Shown piece by piece: positions 16,370 to 24,509 of a stretch of 32,648 nucleotides of DNA. Source of the stretch: Rhodospirillales bacterium (GTDB lineage: Bacteria > Pseudomonadota > Alphaproteobacteria > BOG-932 > Roseiterribacteraceae); assembly GCA_003165335.1 (NCBI GenBank), contig PLTD01000168.1, positions 56,484 through 89,131 of the forward strand, in the 5' to 3' direction. Below the pieces are notes generated by a model, which was not told the origin of the DNA, searched no databases, and worked only from the letters and a program-made list of their open reading frames with translations. The position numbers and the translations under genes were made by a program. Each line of letters begins with the position of its first letter. The first letter of the stretch is position 1.

Positions 16370-17392
16370 ATGCTGGTCATGGAATTCGCCTTTATCGGCC
16401 TGTCGGCAATCTGGTGCCTGCTCGCCATCCATTATTCCGATCCGTCGGCGGGCTCGGACAGGCGCATACGGCGCAAAACGGCGTTAGCCGCCTGTGTCGC
16501 GATTCCGGCCCTGTCGATTGTCTTTCTGCCATCTGGCACGGCGACCGTCATTTCAGCCGCCATTCTGGCGGTCACTCTCATCTGGTTCGTGCGCCTGTCG
16601 CCGCATGATCGCGGCGATTGGGAAACCGAATATGCGCGCATGCCCGAGGTCGAGGAGGATGGGAACCTGATCAAGGTCAAGGGCGTCCGCGATTTCAGAT
16701 ATCGCAGCGTCGAGGATGTGATTCCAGCCTATTACGATGACGCCTACGACACCGACAGTGTAACCAGTATCGACCTTATCTGCTCATACTGGTCGGGCCG
16801 CGCGATTGCGCATGTGTTCCTCAGCTTCGGCTTCGCGGACGGGCGGCACGTGGCGATATCGGTCGAGACGCGGCGGCGACGGGGTCAGCCTTATTCGACC
16901 ATCGCCGGCTTCTTCCGGCACTATCAATTGATCTTCGTGGTCGCCGACGAGCGCGACCTGATCGGCGTGCGTACCGACATCCGTCGGGAAGAGGTCTATC
17001 TCTACCAGCTGCGTACGACCGCCGACGAGCGCAGACGGCTGTTCCGCGGCTATATGGAGCGCGCCGCCAAGCTGGCGCGGGAGCCGGAATTCTACAATAC
17101 CGTCTTCAATAACTGCACCAGCAACATCGTCTCGCTGATCGATGGCGGCCTGCCGCGGGGTGAGCGCCTGGGCATGAGTTGGCGGCTGCTGTTCAGCGGC
17201 TATGCCGACGAATTCGCCTATGACATCGGCCGTCTGAAAAGTCGGACGACGTTCGCCGAGTTGAAACGGCGAAGCCTGGTCGTGCGCCAAGCGAATGCGG
17301 TGATCGGGGCGGATTTCTCGGCCGCTATCCGATCGGGATCTCCGGCACTGCCAAGCGCGATGAGCGCAACCCCGTCAGCGCGATCAGGCTGA
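16370..17392 (+). CDS. DUF4105 (Lnb N-terminal periplasmic-like) membrane protein
   Basis: A 340-residue protein with three N-terminal membrane helices (FAFIGLSAIWCLLAIHY, ALAACVAIPALSIVFL, VISAAILAVTLIWFV within residues 1-85) and a large domain of the DUF4105 type. Family signs are VKGVRDFRYRS, AHVFLSFGFADG with VAISVETRR, and the strongly conserved FYNTVFNNCTSNIV (about 242-255), in which the Cys is thought to be catalytic-like. The biochemical role is not established; related domains occur with lipoprotein acyltransferase Lnb. Its last 68 bases overlap the 3' end of the transporter gene on the other strand. ATG 16379 is an alternative start. Confidence 0.8.
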   Translation: MLVMEFAFIGLSAIWCLLAIHYSDPSAGSDRRIRRKTALAACVAIPALSIVFLPSGTATVISAAILAVTLIWFVRLSPHDRGDWETEYARMPEVEEDGNLIKVKGVRDFRYRSVEDVIPAYYDDAYDTDSVTSIDLICSYWSGRAIAHVFLSFGFADGRHVAISVETRRRRGQPYSTIAGFFRHYQLIFVVADERDLIGVRTDIRREEVYLYQLRTTADERRRLFRGYMERAAKLAREPEFYNTVFNNCTSNIVSLIDGGLPRGERLGMSWRLLFSGYADEFAYDIGRLKSRTTFAELKRRSLVVRQANAVIGADFSAAIRSGSPALPSAMSATPSARSG

Positions 17393-18620
17393 TCAAAGCC
17401 GCGACGCCGAGATAGAGGCCGACGAACGGCAAGCCGCCGCGATCAGCCAGGCCCTGCGCCAAGATCGGGGCCAGCGCGCCGCCCAATATGCCACCGACAC
17501 TGAAGGCCAGCGAGGCGCCGGTATAGCGCACCCGCGCCGGGAACAGCCCGGGCAGCCAGGCGCCGATGGGCCCATAAGTAAATCCCATCATCAGCAGAAC
17601 CAGCGCCAGAAACAGGAAGATGAGGGCGAGCGACCCGCTGCCCATCATCGGCGCCAGCAGGAAGCCTGCCACGATCGTTCCCGCACAGCCGGTCATGAGC
17701 ACCCGGCGCGCTGCGAACCGGTCGGCGAGATAGCCTGCGGCGACGATGCCCACGCCCAAGAATACGATCGCGCCCAGCTGAACCTCTAGGAATGCCGAGC
17801 GGGCGTATCCCAGATTCGTCGTGCCATAGCCGAGTGCGAAGGCCGTCGCGAGATAGAAGATCGCGAAGCAGACGACGACCGCGAAGGTGCCGCCGATCGT
17901 CTGGCGCGGAAATTTGCGCAGCACCTCCGCCAGCGGAACGCGTGGCGGTGGGGCCTCGGCCAGGGCCGCGGCGAAGGCCGGGGTCTCTGTCAGCTTTAAT
18001 CGCACCCAAAGACCGAGGGAGACCAGAAGAACGCTGGCGAGGAACGGCAGGCGCCAGCCCCATTCCTGAAACTGGGCGGGCGTCAGCATCAGACCGAGCA
18101 GGAGAAACAGCCCGTTCGCGGCGATGAACCCGACCGGCGCGCCCAATTGCGGAAACATGCCGAAGCGCGCCCGCCAACCCGGCGGCGCGTTTTCGACCGC
18201 AAGCAGGGAGGCGCCGCCCCATTCCCCGCCCAACCCAAAGCCCTGGCCGAAACGCAGGATGCACAGCAGCAGAGGGGCAACCCAGCCGGCAGTCGCATAG
18301 GTGGGGAGGAACGCAATCGCGGTGGTCGACCCGCCCATGATCAGCAAGGACGCGACCAGCGTGGACTTGCGCCCGATCCGGTCTCCGAAATGGCCGAAAA
18401 AGACCGCTCCCACCGGTCGGGCAACAAACGCCAGTCCGAAACTCGCATAGGCGGCCATCAGTTGAGCGGACGGCGAAGATGACGGAAAAAAGAGCGGCCC
18501 AAACACGAGCGAGGCTGCCGTGGCGTAGATATAAAAGTCGTAAAACTCGACCGCAGTCCCGATAAGGCTGGCCAAGAGAATATGTGCGGTGGGCGTGCGC
18601 GACGCCTCTGTTGTTGCCAT
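17325..18620 (-). CDS. MFS transporter, metabolite:H+ symporter (MHS) family
   Basis: A 431-residue, 12-helix inner-membrane symporter. The MHS pattern is clear: IGTAVEFYDFYIYATAASLVFGPLFFP in helix 1, RPVGAVFFGHFGDRIGRK (motif A) between helices 2 and 3, RFGQGFGLGGEWGGASLLAVENAP in helix 4-5, and YLADRFAARR in the second half. Relatives import organic acids such as shikimate, proline/betaine, citrate or phthalates; the substrate here is unknown. The start is ATG 18620 with AGGA upstream, rather than the longer frame to 18698. Its C-terminal codons overlap the DUF4105 gene by 68 bases. Confidence 0.87.
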   Translation of the reverse strand: MATTEASRTPTAHILLASLIGTAVEFYDFYIYATAASLVFGPLFFPSSSPSAQLMAAYASFGLAFVARPVGAVFFGHFGDRIGRKSTLVASLLIMGGSTTAIAFLPTYATAGWVAPLLLCILRFGQGFGLGGEWGGASLLAVENAPPGWRARFGMFPQLGAPVGFIAANGLFLLLGLMLTPAQFQEWGWRLPFLASVLLVSLGLWVRLKLTETPAFAAALAEAPPPRVPLAEVLRKFPRQTIGGTFAVVVCFAIFYLATAFALGYGTTNLGYARSAFLEVQLGAIVFLGVGIVAAGYLADRFAARRVLMTGCAGTIVAGFLLAPMMGSGSLALIFLFLALVLLMMGFTYGPIGAWLPGLFPARVRYTGASLAFSVGGILGGALAPILAQGLADRGGLPFVGLYLGVAALISLIALTGLRSSRLAVPEIPIG

Positions 18621-18795
18621 TTCCTGTCCAGCCAGCCTAGTCGACGTCGTTGATAGGGCACAGTCGCCGGATGTGCCAATGCCCAAAGCAGTTGCCACGA
18701 CATACTGCCGGTCGTCCTACCTTCCAATTCGGCCTTTCCGATTGGCGAAAAACCGCAGACACTTGCACCTATATTCACATCGATTCGAGTCGGTC

Positions 18796-19665
18796 ATGAG
18801 CGAGATTACCGTTCCCCAAACAAAACTGACCCGCGAGGGCTTGTTGAAGTCGCTCCACCTTGGGCGAATCCTCAAGATCCCGCCCGATATGCCCGCGGTT
18901 CTGGAAATCGCGCACAAGATGAAGGAAGCCGGCGACATCCAGCCCTATTCGCCGCGCGGTGAAAACGCATTCTGCCTGACTCCCGGTGGCCTGGCAGAAG
19001 CGGTCAAACTTTATGGACCGGTCATAGCGGAAATTCCGATGGCGACAGAGCTGGACCTCGCCATCCCCGATCTTTCAAAGTCCGCCGCCGGAGCCGCCAA
19101 GGACGACCAGCTCGCCGAGTTTGCCCGCGCACTGCGCCTGCGTTTTCGTTATATTTCTGCGTCGGACGAATTGTCGGACCCGACCTCGGTCATTCATGGC
19201 GCAGACAACAAGGAGCCAGTCTTCGTGCTGCGCGGCCGCGACATGCTGTCGGGACAGGTCGTGGGTTGGTGGATATGGCTAGCCCAGAATCGCGGCGTCG
19301 GCGAAGACAAGATCGACCGGGCGCGGGTTCAGCAATCGGCGCTGATCAACTGGGCCGAGAAAGCCTTGCCGCAGACGGGCCGGCGCCCCGAGCATGTTCA
19401 GACGGCGGACGAGCAGTTCGCCCTGCCCAGTTCGACCCTGAAGCGCGCGCACCCCGACGAGCCGGTATTCGTCCTGCGCGGCGCCGACGTGCTGGCGGCA
19501 AAGACCGTGGAATATTGGGCCTATCTCGCGCATCTGAATGGATCGGATGCCGCGACCATCACCGGCGCGCTGAAGATCGCGCGCGCCATGCGGGATTGGA
19601 CCCGCAAGATGATCCCGGGCACGGTCAGCCTGAAGCGGCTGGCCGAGGCGGATGTGGACGGCTGA
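18796..19665 (+). CDS. hypothetical protein with internally duplicated EPVFVLRG domain
   Basis: A 289-residue soluble protein that I cannot assign. Its C-terminal half contains two copies of a roughly 55-residue unit. The first starts at about residue 140 (EPVFVLRGRDMLSGQVVGWW ... LINWAEKALP) and the second at about 221 (EPVFVLRGADVLAAKTVEYW ... MRDWTRKMIP). Both keep FVLRG, a Trp/aromatic-rich helix and a Trp before the last basic pair. The N-terminal part has no motif I know. No signal peptide or membrane segment is seen, so a cytoplasmic location is likely. The unit may be a ligand- or protein-binding module; that is inference. ATG 18796 begins a well-formed N-terminus; upstream frame sequence looks non-coding. 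Confidence 0.7.
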   Translation: MSEITVPQTKLTREGLLKSLHLGRILKIPPDMPAVLEIAHKMKEAGDIQPYSPRGENAFCLTPGGLAEAVKLYGPVIAEIPMATELDLAIPDLSKSAAGAAKDDQLAEFARALRLRFRYISASDELSDPTSVIHGADNKEPVFVLRGRDMLSGQVVGWWIWLAQNRGVGEDKIDRARVQQSALINWAEKALPQTGRRPEHVQTADEQFALPSSTLKRAHPDEPVFVLRGADVLAAKTVEYWAYLAHLNGSDAATITGALKIARAMRDWTRKMIPGTVSLKRLAEADVDG

Positions 19666-19765
19666 GTGCCGCACCCGAGTTGTGCTCCGCAGGGCGGCTA
19701 CCTATCTGTGAGTCTTGTTAGTTAGAGATGTCCGGCTGCCGGGCATCCGGTTCGGAGTCGCTCAA

Positions 19766-20629
19766 ATGTCCATCATCGCCTCGGGTCGATCGAAACCCGG
19801 TTTCGGGATTGCCAAGCTGTTTGCCACCGCGGCCTTCGCGCTCGGTATTGGGTTGTTCGCGTCCGGTCCGGCGGCGCTGGCGCAACATAGCGGCGGCGGT
19901 GGATCGCACGGCGGCGGAGGCGGAGGTTCCCATGGCGGCGGCGGAGGGTTTCACGGCGGGGGCTTTCGCGGTGGATACGGTCGCGGCTGGGGCGGATTTT
20001 ATGGCGGTTTCTATCCGGGCTACGGCTTCGGCTTCGATCCCTTTGACCCATTCTGGTACGATTATTACGGTCCGGCGCCGCTGGCCTTTGGCCCGGTACC
20101 GTTCGGCTATGCGCCGCCGCTTGAGGCCTATGGCCCGCCGCCGATCGACTATTATCAGCAGCCGCAATATTCCGCGCCGATCACGTCGGGCGAGGGTCTG
20201 CCGACCGACAATAGCCGGGGCTTTTATACTTGGCAGCTTGGCGTCGAGAACGGGTCCTGCAACCGGCACTATCTGCAGCAGATCGCGGGGAACCTGACGG
20301 GCGCCACGCCGGCCAGCCTTCAGCGCGGCGCCAAGCTGGGCGGAATCGCGGTGATGCCGGTCATCGGCGGGCGCATCGGCCCGCGCCTGGACTTTACCGA
20401 CCAGGCCTGCGCGACGGAGACGCTGGAACATACACAAACCGGGACCACAGTGCGGTGGCAAACCGAAGCCGGCATTCCGGTCACATTTCTGGTGACACGG
20501 ACCTACGATTCCCAAGACGGAAAACCGTGCCGAGATTTTGAGGCTTCAGCTCAATTCGGCAGCCATACCGATACGGTTCGCGGGGGCGCTTGCAAGTTTT
20601 CCGACGGTAGTTGGCGCGCCAAAAGCTGA
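19766..20629 (+). CDS. Gly-rich exported protein with RT0821/Lpp0805 surface-antigen-like domain
   Basis: A 287-residue exported protein. Signal peptide at 1-39 (AALA cleavage), then a low-complexity Gly/Ser/His region (GGGGSHGGGG repeats, 42-70) grading into Gly/Tyr/Phe-rich and Pro/Tyr-rich segments to about 145. The C-terminal 90 residues resemble the rickettsial 17-kDa surface antigen: VIGGRIGPRLDFTDQACATE, LEHTQTGTTVRWQ, VTRTYDSQDGKPCRDFE and GGACKFSDGSWRAK. It would sit at the outer membrane or cell surface; no catalytic role is expected. GGAG lies nine bases before ATG 19766. The gene at 2162-2563 carries a related domain without the Gly-rich part. Confidence 0.78.
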   Translation: MSIIASGRSKPGFGIAKLFATAAFALGIGLFASGPAALAQHSGGGGSHGGGGGGSHGGGGGFHGGGFRGGYGRGWGGFYGGFYPGYGFGFDPFDPFWYDYYGPAPLAFGPVPFGYAPPLEAYGPPPIDYYQQPQYSAPITSGEGLPTDNSRGFYTWQLGVENGSCNRHYLQQIAGNLTGATPASLQRGAKLGGIAVMPVIGGRIGPRLDFTDQACATETLEHTQTGTTVRWQTEAGIPVTFLVTRTYDSQDGKPCRDFEASAQFGSHTDTVRGGACKFSDGSWRAKS

Positions 20630-20649
20630 TCGGTGAGCGATCAGCCAAA

Positions 20650-21171
20650 CTATCGAGTTACAAGTTCGGCGGCCATTTGGGCCAATTTAGCCACGGTATT
20701 CATGTTCCGTGCGGTGCCGCGCCTGGCAGCGGGTATTTTCAATTTCGATTTTCCCATGCCGTGGGGATAGTAGACGAAGATTCCACGCCTACCGATCCCG
20801 AGTTCTTCGTCGGACTGATAGTGAACCGATTCCAGCGCATCGGCCGACGGTACTTCATCGAGAAAGATCGCAACGATGTGGTTGGGCGGGGCTTTTGGGA
20901 ACGGATTGGAGGCTAGAATGGCGGCGATTTCTGCCGCCGTGCGAATAAAAACGCCAACCGGCTTACCGCAACGTCCGGCCAGGGAGGCCTCCATTGCCGA
21001 TTTCACATCCGCTTCTGAGCGAGGTGACTCGAAAACTACATTGCCGCTGGCGATATAGGTCCTAACGCGTTCGAAGCCCGCAGATTCGCAGATTGTCTTA
21101 AGCTCCGCCATTGGGAGCTTTCCTGTTCCGCCCACATTAACGGCGCGCAATAGGGCAATGAACACAGTCAT
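20650..21171 (-). CDS. DUF1697 domain-containing protein
   Basis: A 173-residue cytoplasmic protein of the DUF1697 family, with normal length and the characteristic N-terminus MTVFIALLRAVNVGGTGKLPMAELK, then VRTYIASGNVVFES, FIRTAAEIAAILASNPFP and a C-terminal ARNMNTVAKLAQM. The family is widespread and its function is unknown. ATG 21171 has AGGA six bases upstream; the longer frame to 21186 is less likely. It ends 20 bases from the convergent surface-antigen-like gene and starts 25 bases from tRNA-Gln. Confidence 0.88.
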   Translation of the reverse strand: MTVFIALLRAVNVGGTGKLPMAELKTICESAGFERVRTYIASGNVVFESPRSEADVKSAMEASLAGRCGKPVGVFIRTAAEIAAILASNPFPKAPPNHIVAIFLDEVPSADALESVHYQSDEELGIGRRGIFVYYPHGMGKSKLKIPAARRGTARNMNTVAKLAQMAAELVTR

Positions 21172-21195
21172 TGAGGTCCTAAGCACCAGAAAGTC

Positions 21196-21270
21196 TGGCT
21201 GGGGCGGGAGGATTCGAACCTCCGGATGCCGGTACCAAAAACCGGTGCCTTACCGCTTGGCGACGCCCCA
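21196..21270 (-). tRNA. tRNA-Gln (anticodon TTG)
   Basis: Read on the minus strand this 75-base segment folds as a tRNA: acceptor TGGGGCG/CGCCCCA with the U1-A72 pair typical of tRNA-Gln, D arm CCAAGCGGTAAGGC, anticodon stem ACCGG/CCGGT around the loop TTTTTGG-type with anticodon TTG, T arm with GGTTCGAATCC, discriminator G and an encoded CCA end. It reads CAA (and CAG by wobble) codons. Confidence 0.95.
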
Positions 21271-21485
21271 ACAATGCCGAATTCAGCGAGCCGGACACTA
21301 AGCTGCATTACCGGCCCGAAACAAGGTCGCGGCCGACGTTTTGATCTATTTATTGTCCGGCTGCAACCGGGCGGGCAAAAAATCCTGGTCCCAACCTCGT
21401 GACAAATGCCAACAATTGCGCGATGACAAGGCCTTGCGTTTCAATCGCGCTCTAAAATTACGCAATCACGCATGGGGAATCGGAA

Positions 21486-22382
21486 ATGCCTAAAATAGCC
21501 ATCGGTGTGTATGGGCTACAGCGCTGGTTCGACGGCGATTTTGCGCCCGTCGTCGATGTCGTGCGCCACGCCGACGAGGCGGGCATCGATCAAGTGAGCA
21601 TTACCGACCATGTGGTCATGGGCGAACATCTGGAAAACTATCCCTATGGTCCGTTCCGCGACGGGCTTGAGGCACCCTGGTACGAGCCGGTGACCGCTCT
21701 CGCCGCCTTTGCCGGAGCGACGAAAAAAATTCGCCTCTCGATGGGAATTCTTATCGCGCCGCTGAGGCCCGCCGTTTTGCTGGCAAAGCAATTGGCAACA
21801 TTGGATGTCCTATCCCGCGGTCGTGTCGACGTCGGTCTGGGACTGGGTTGGCAGAAAGAGGAATACGATGCGGCCGGCGTTCCGTGGGAGGGACGCTATG
21901 GCCGCATGGAGGAACAGATTCGGGTTTGCAAGGCTCTCTGGACCCAGGCACCGGCGGAGTTTCATGGTAAAACCGTGTCCTTCGAGAAGATCCACGCCTA
22001 TCCGCGCCCGGTACAAAGTCCACTGCCTATCTGGTTCGGCTTAGCGCCGACAGAGAAGAATTTTGCCCGTATCGCCGAATTGGGCGACGGCTGGATACCG
22101 ATGGAGAACGAGCCCGAAAAGTTGGCGCCTCATGTCGACAATCTGCGTAGTGCGTTTAAAGCCGCCGGGCGCGATCCCGCCAAGATCGATGTGCGGGTGG
22201 TCGCCCCATATGTCTTCCGTGAGGACTACAGCTGCGACCTGGAAGCGACGCTTGCGAAGATACCGGCGCTGGTGAAGGCCGGCGTCACGGTGGTCGAATT
22301 TCACCCGCTGTATCTTTGTGCCGGCCCGGACGATCTCGATCGCTTCTTTGGCGCCATACTGGCCGCGAAATCGGCAAAATGA
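21486..22382 (+). CDS. LLM-class flavin/F420-dependent oxidoreductase (TIGR03619-like)
   Basis: A 298-residue luciferase-like TIM-barrel oxidoreductase. Family signs are IAIGVYGLQRWF at strand 1, VRHADEAGIDQVSITDHVVM, LSMGILIAPLRPAVLLAKQLATLDVLSRGRVDVGLGLGW with the WQKEEYDAAGVPWEGRYGRMEE stretch, and PLPIWFGL with GDGWIPM near the end. Such enzymes use FMN or F420; the cofactor cannot be decided here. It opens a rightward catabolic cluster: its stop overlaps the next ATG by four bases (ATGA), so the NTF2-like gene is translationally coupled to it. Confidence 0.85.
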   Translation: MPKIAIGVYGLQRWFDGDFAPVVDVVRHADEAGIDQVSITDHVVMGEHLENYPYGPFRDGLEAPWYEPVTALAAFAGATKKIRLSMGILIAPLRPAVLLAKQLATLDVLSRGRVDVGLGLGWQKEEYDAAGVPWEGRYGRMEEQIRVCKALWTQAPAEFHGKTVSFEKIHAYPRPVQSPLPIWFGLAPTEKNFARIAELGDGWIPMENEPEKLAPHVDNLRSAFKAAGRDPAKIDVRVVAPYVFREDYSCDLEATLAKIPALVKAGVTVVEFHPLYLCAGPDDLDRFFGAILAAKSAK

Positions 22383-22822
22383 GCGACACAGATTTGTCTC
22401 TAATGCGCGATGAATGGGCTCTGCGCAAACTCGCCATGACATATGCCCGGTGCGTCGATCGTGGCGATGGCCCTGGTTTTGCTGCACTGTTCACAGAGGA
22501 TGCCGCTGTCGAAGGACCGGGATTCAGAGTTCAGGGCTATGTCGAGATTTCCGGAAACCCGGGCATGCTGAAGCAGATGTATAAGTCGACGATGCACGCG
22601 ATAATGAATCACACCGTAACGGTCACCGGCGACACGGCCGAAGGCGAGACCTACTGCATCGCCCATCACATCAATCATCCTGAGAATGGGATTTACACCC
22701 GGCTGGATTGGGCAATTCGCTACCAGGACAAATATGTCCGGCGGAAAGGCCAATGGCTTTACCAGCATCGCCAACTGCTGGTCGAATGGACCGAAGTTTC
22801 GCCGGTCACCATGATCGGCTGA
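22379..22822 (+). CDS. NTF2/SnoaL-like protein (ketosteroid isomerase-like fold)
   Basis: A 147-residue small alpha+beta-barrel protein of the SnoaL/nuclear transport factor 2-like superfamily. The signature is visible in ALRKLAMTYARCVDRGDGPGFAALFTEDAAVEGPGF, then MHAIMNHTVTVTGDTAEGETYCIAHHI and the C-terminal YVRRKGQWLYQHRQLLVEW. Members include isomerases, dehydratases, cyclases and hydrolases of hydrophobic ring compounds, so a substrate cannot be named. Its start overlaps the LLM gene stop (ATGA), and an SDR gene follows after 45 bases. Confidence 0.82.
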   Translation: MSDTDLSLMRDEWALRKLAMTYARCVDRGDGPGFAALFTEDAAVEGPGFRVQGYVEISGNPGMLKQMYKSTMHAIMNHTVTVTGDTAEGETYCIAHHINHPENGIYTRLDWAIRYQDKYVRRKGQWLYQHRQLLVEWTEVSPVTMIG

Positions 22823-22867
22823 TATCGGCATTAGTTTCAAAGTAGAAAAATCTTCGGGGAAAGAGTT

Positions 22868-23710
22868 ATGAGCGGAAATAATGCATTAGCGGGCAAAACC
22901 GCTTTCGTGACCGGCGGCGCGGGCGGCATCGGCTCAAATTGCGCCAAGCTGTTGTTGCGCGACGGCGCGGCGGTTCTCATCATGGGCCGCAGGAAGGATG
23001 CGTTAGAGAAGACGAAGGCTTGGCTGCTGGAATCTGTGCCTAACGGCAAGGTCGAGATCCACGCCGGCGACGCCTGCGAAGAAAAAGATGTGCGAGCAGG
23101 TTTGGACAAGGCCTTCGCTATGCAGGGCAGGCTCGATATCATCGTCCCGACAGTCGGCGGCGGGGGCTTCAAGCCACTGCTGATGCTGGATGCCGATACT
23201 TTCCGCGCCGAACTGAACGTCAATATCATCAGCGCGTTCCTGGCTGTGCGTTACGGTGTCCCGATGATGGAAGGCGGATCGATCGTCTGCATCTCATCGA
23301 CCGCAGCGACACTGCCATTCGCCTATCTGCCGGCCTATCACACATCCAAGGGCGGGCTGGAAAACTTCGTTAGGGCCGCCGCGGAAGAATTGGGTTCGGC
23401 TGGAGTCCGCGTCAATGCAGTGCGCCCCGGATTAACCCGTAGTGACGCAACCGGACCGATGTTCGCCAGCCCGGATATCCTCGACCGTTTCGTCGCCGAG
23501 TTCCCGTTGGGGCGTGCAGGTGAACCTGAGGATATCGCCGAGGCGGTGCGCTATCTGGCCGGACCGGAATCTTCGTGGGTCACCGGTCAAAGCTTTGCCG
23601 TCGACGGCGGCAATGAGATTCGCAAGAATCCCGACCTGTCCGACATGATCGCCCTGATGTTCGGTCAAGAAGCGCTGGACACGGTCAAGCGCGGCAAGTC
23701 CCCGGTATGA
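22868..23710 (+). CDS. SDR-family oxidoreductase, paralogue 1
   Basis: A 280-residue short-chain dehydrogenase. TGGAGGIG (15-22) binds the dinucleotide and Arg41-Arg42 after strand 2 suggest NADP. Ser143/144, Tyr157 and Lys161 (YHTSK) form the catalytic set. The usual NNAG segment is replaced by VPTVGGGGF, which is unusual and is shared only with the third SDR of this cluster. The chain has a C-terminal extension past VDGG (NEIRKNPDLSDMI...VKRGKSPV), also shared with that paralogue. Its stop overlaps the ATG of the next SDR by four bases. Confidence 0.88.
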   Translation: MSGNNALAGKTAFVTGGAGGIGSNCAKLLLRDGAAVLIMGRRKDALEKTKAWLLESVPNGKVEIHAGDACEEKDVRAGLDKAFAMQGRLDIIVPTVGGGGFKPLLMLDADTFRAELNVNIISAFLAVRYGVPMMEGGSIVCISSTAATLPFAYLPAYHTSKGGLENFVRAAAEELGSAGVRVNAVRPGLTRSDATGPMFASPDILDRFVAEFPLGRAGEPEDIAEAVRYLAGPESSWVTGQSFAVDGGNEIRKNPDLSDMIALMFGQEALDTVKRGKSPV

Positions 23711-24480
23711 GCGCGGAGCCGATCTGGGCCAACGTCCGCTTCGATTATAGCGGGCGGCATGTGCTGGTCGTCGGCGGGACCAGCGGCATCGGCGGTGCAA
23801 CCGCCCGCGCCTACCGCGAGGCCGGCGCCACGGTGACGATTACCGGCCAGCGCCCGAGTTTGGCCGATTACGAAGGCCTGGCCGGCTTCGGCTATCACAA
23901 GTTGGATGTTACCGGGACCGACGACATGGCGACGGTCGCGGATGCTCTGCCCGCGCTCGACATATTGGTCAACAGCGCCGGTGTCGGCTGGGTCGGCGGC
24001 GGCCAAGGCGAACATGAATATGAGCCGGAGATTTTCGATAAGGCGATCAGGATGCATCTGACCGGGCCGTACCGGATGGCGGATGCCTGTCATTCCAAGC
24101 TGTCGCAGAGCACACTGCCGGGCGGCGCGAGCATTATCGGCATCGCCTCGATGACCTCGTTCTTCGGCAACGAGGTCGTGCCGGGCTATGGCGCGGCGAA
24201 GGGCGGGCTGGTGCAGATGGTCAAGACGCTGGCGATCCACTGGGCGCGCGCGAATATCCGGGTCAACGCCGTTGCGGCTGGATTGACGGAAAGCGCGATG
24301 ACGGCGTGGATGCTCGATATTCCCGAAGCAGTGGGGCCCACTTTGGAGCGCACGCCGCTGGGCCGAATCGGTCGAGCGGAAGATGTCGCCGGGGCGGTGC
24401 TGTTTTTGACCAGTGCAGCCGCCGGCCATATCACAGGCCAGACGGTCGTTGTCGATGGCGGATATTCGATCTTCGGATAA
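23707..24480 (+). CDS. SDR-family oxidoreductase (middle gene)
   Basis: A 257-residue classical short-chain dehydrogenase, clearly different from its two neighbours. GGTSGIG (23-29), a normal NSAG (89-92), Ser148, Tyr161 and Lys165 (YGAAK), and a C-terminal VVDGGYSIFG are present. A 15-residue N-terminal extension precedes strand 1. It starts inside the stop codon of the preceding SDR (ATGA), so the two are probably made together. The reaction is likely oxidation or reduction of an alcohol/ketone in the same route as the LLM enzyme. Confidence 0.88.
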   Translation: MSAEPIWANVRFDYSGRHVLVVGGTSGIGGATARAYREAGATVTITGQRPSLADYEGLAGFGYHKLDVTGTDDMATVADALPALDILVNSAGVGWVGGGQGEHEYEPEIFDKAIRMHLTGPYRMADACHSKLSQSTLPGGASIIGIASMTSFFGNEVVPGYGAAKGGLVQMVKTLAIHWARANIRVNAVAAGLTESAMTAWMLDIPEAVGPTLERTPLGRIGRAEDVAGAVLFLTSAAAGHITGQTVVVDGGYSIFG

Positions 24481-24509
24481 AGCGTCCGGTTCAAAATTAA
24501 GGTGACGGC

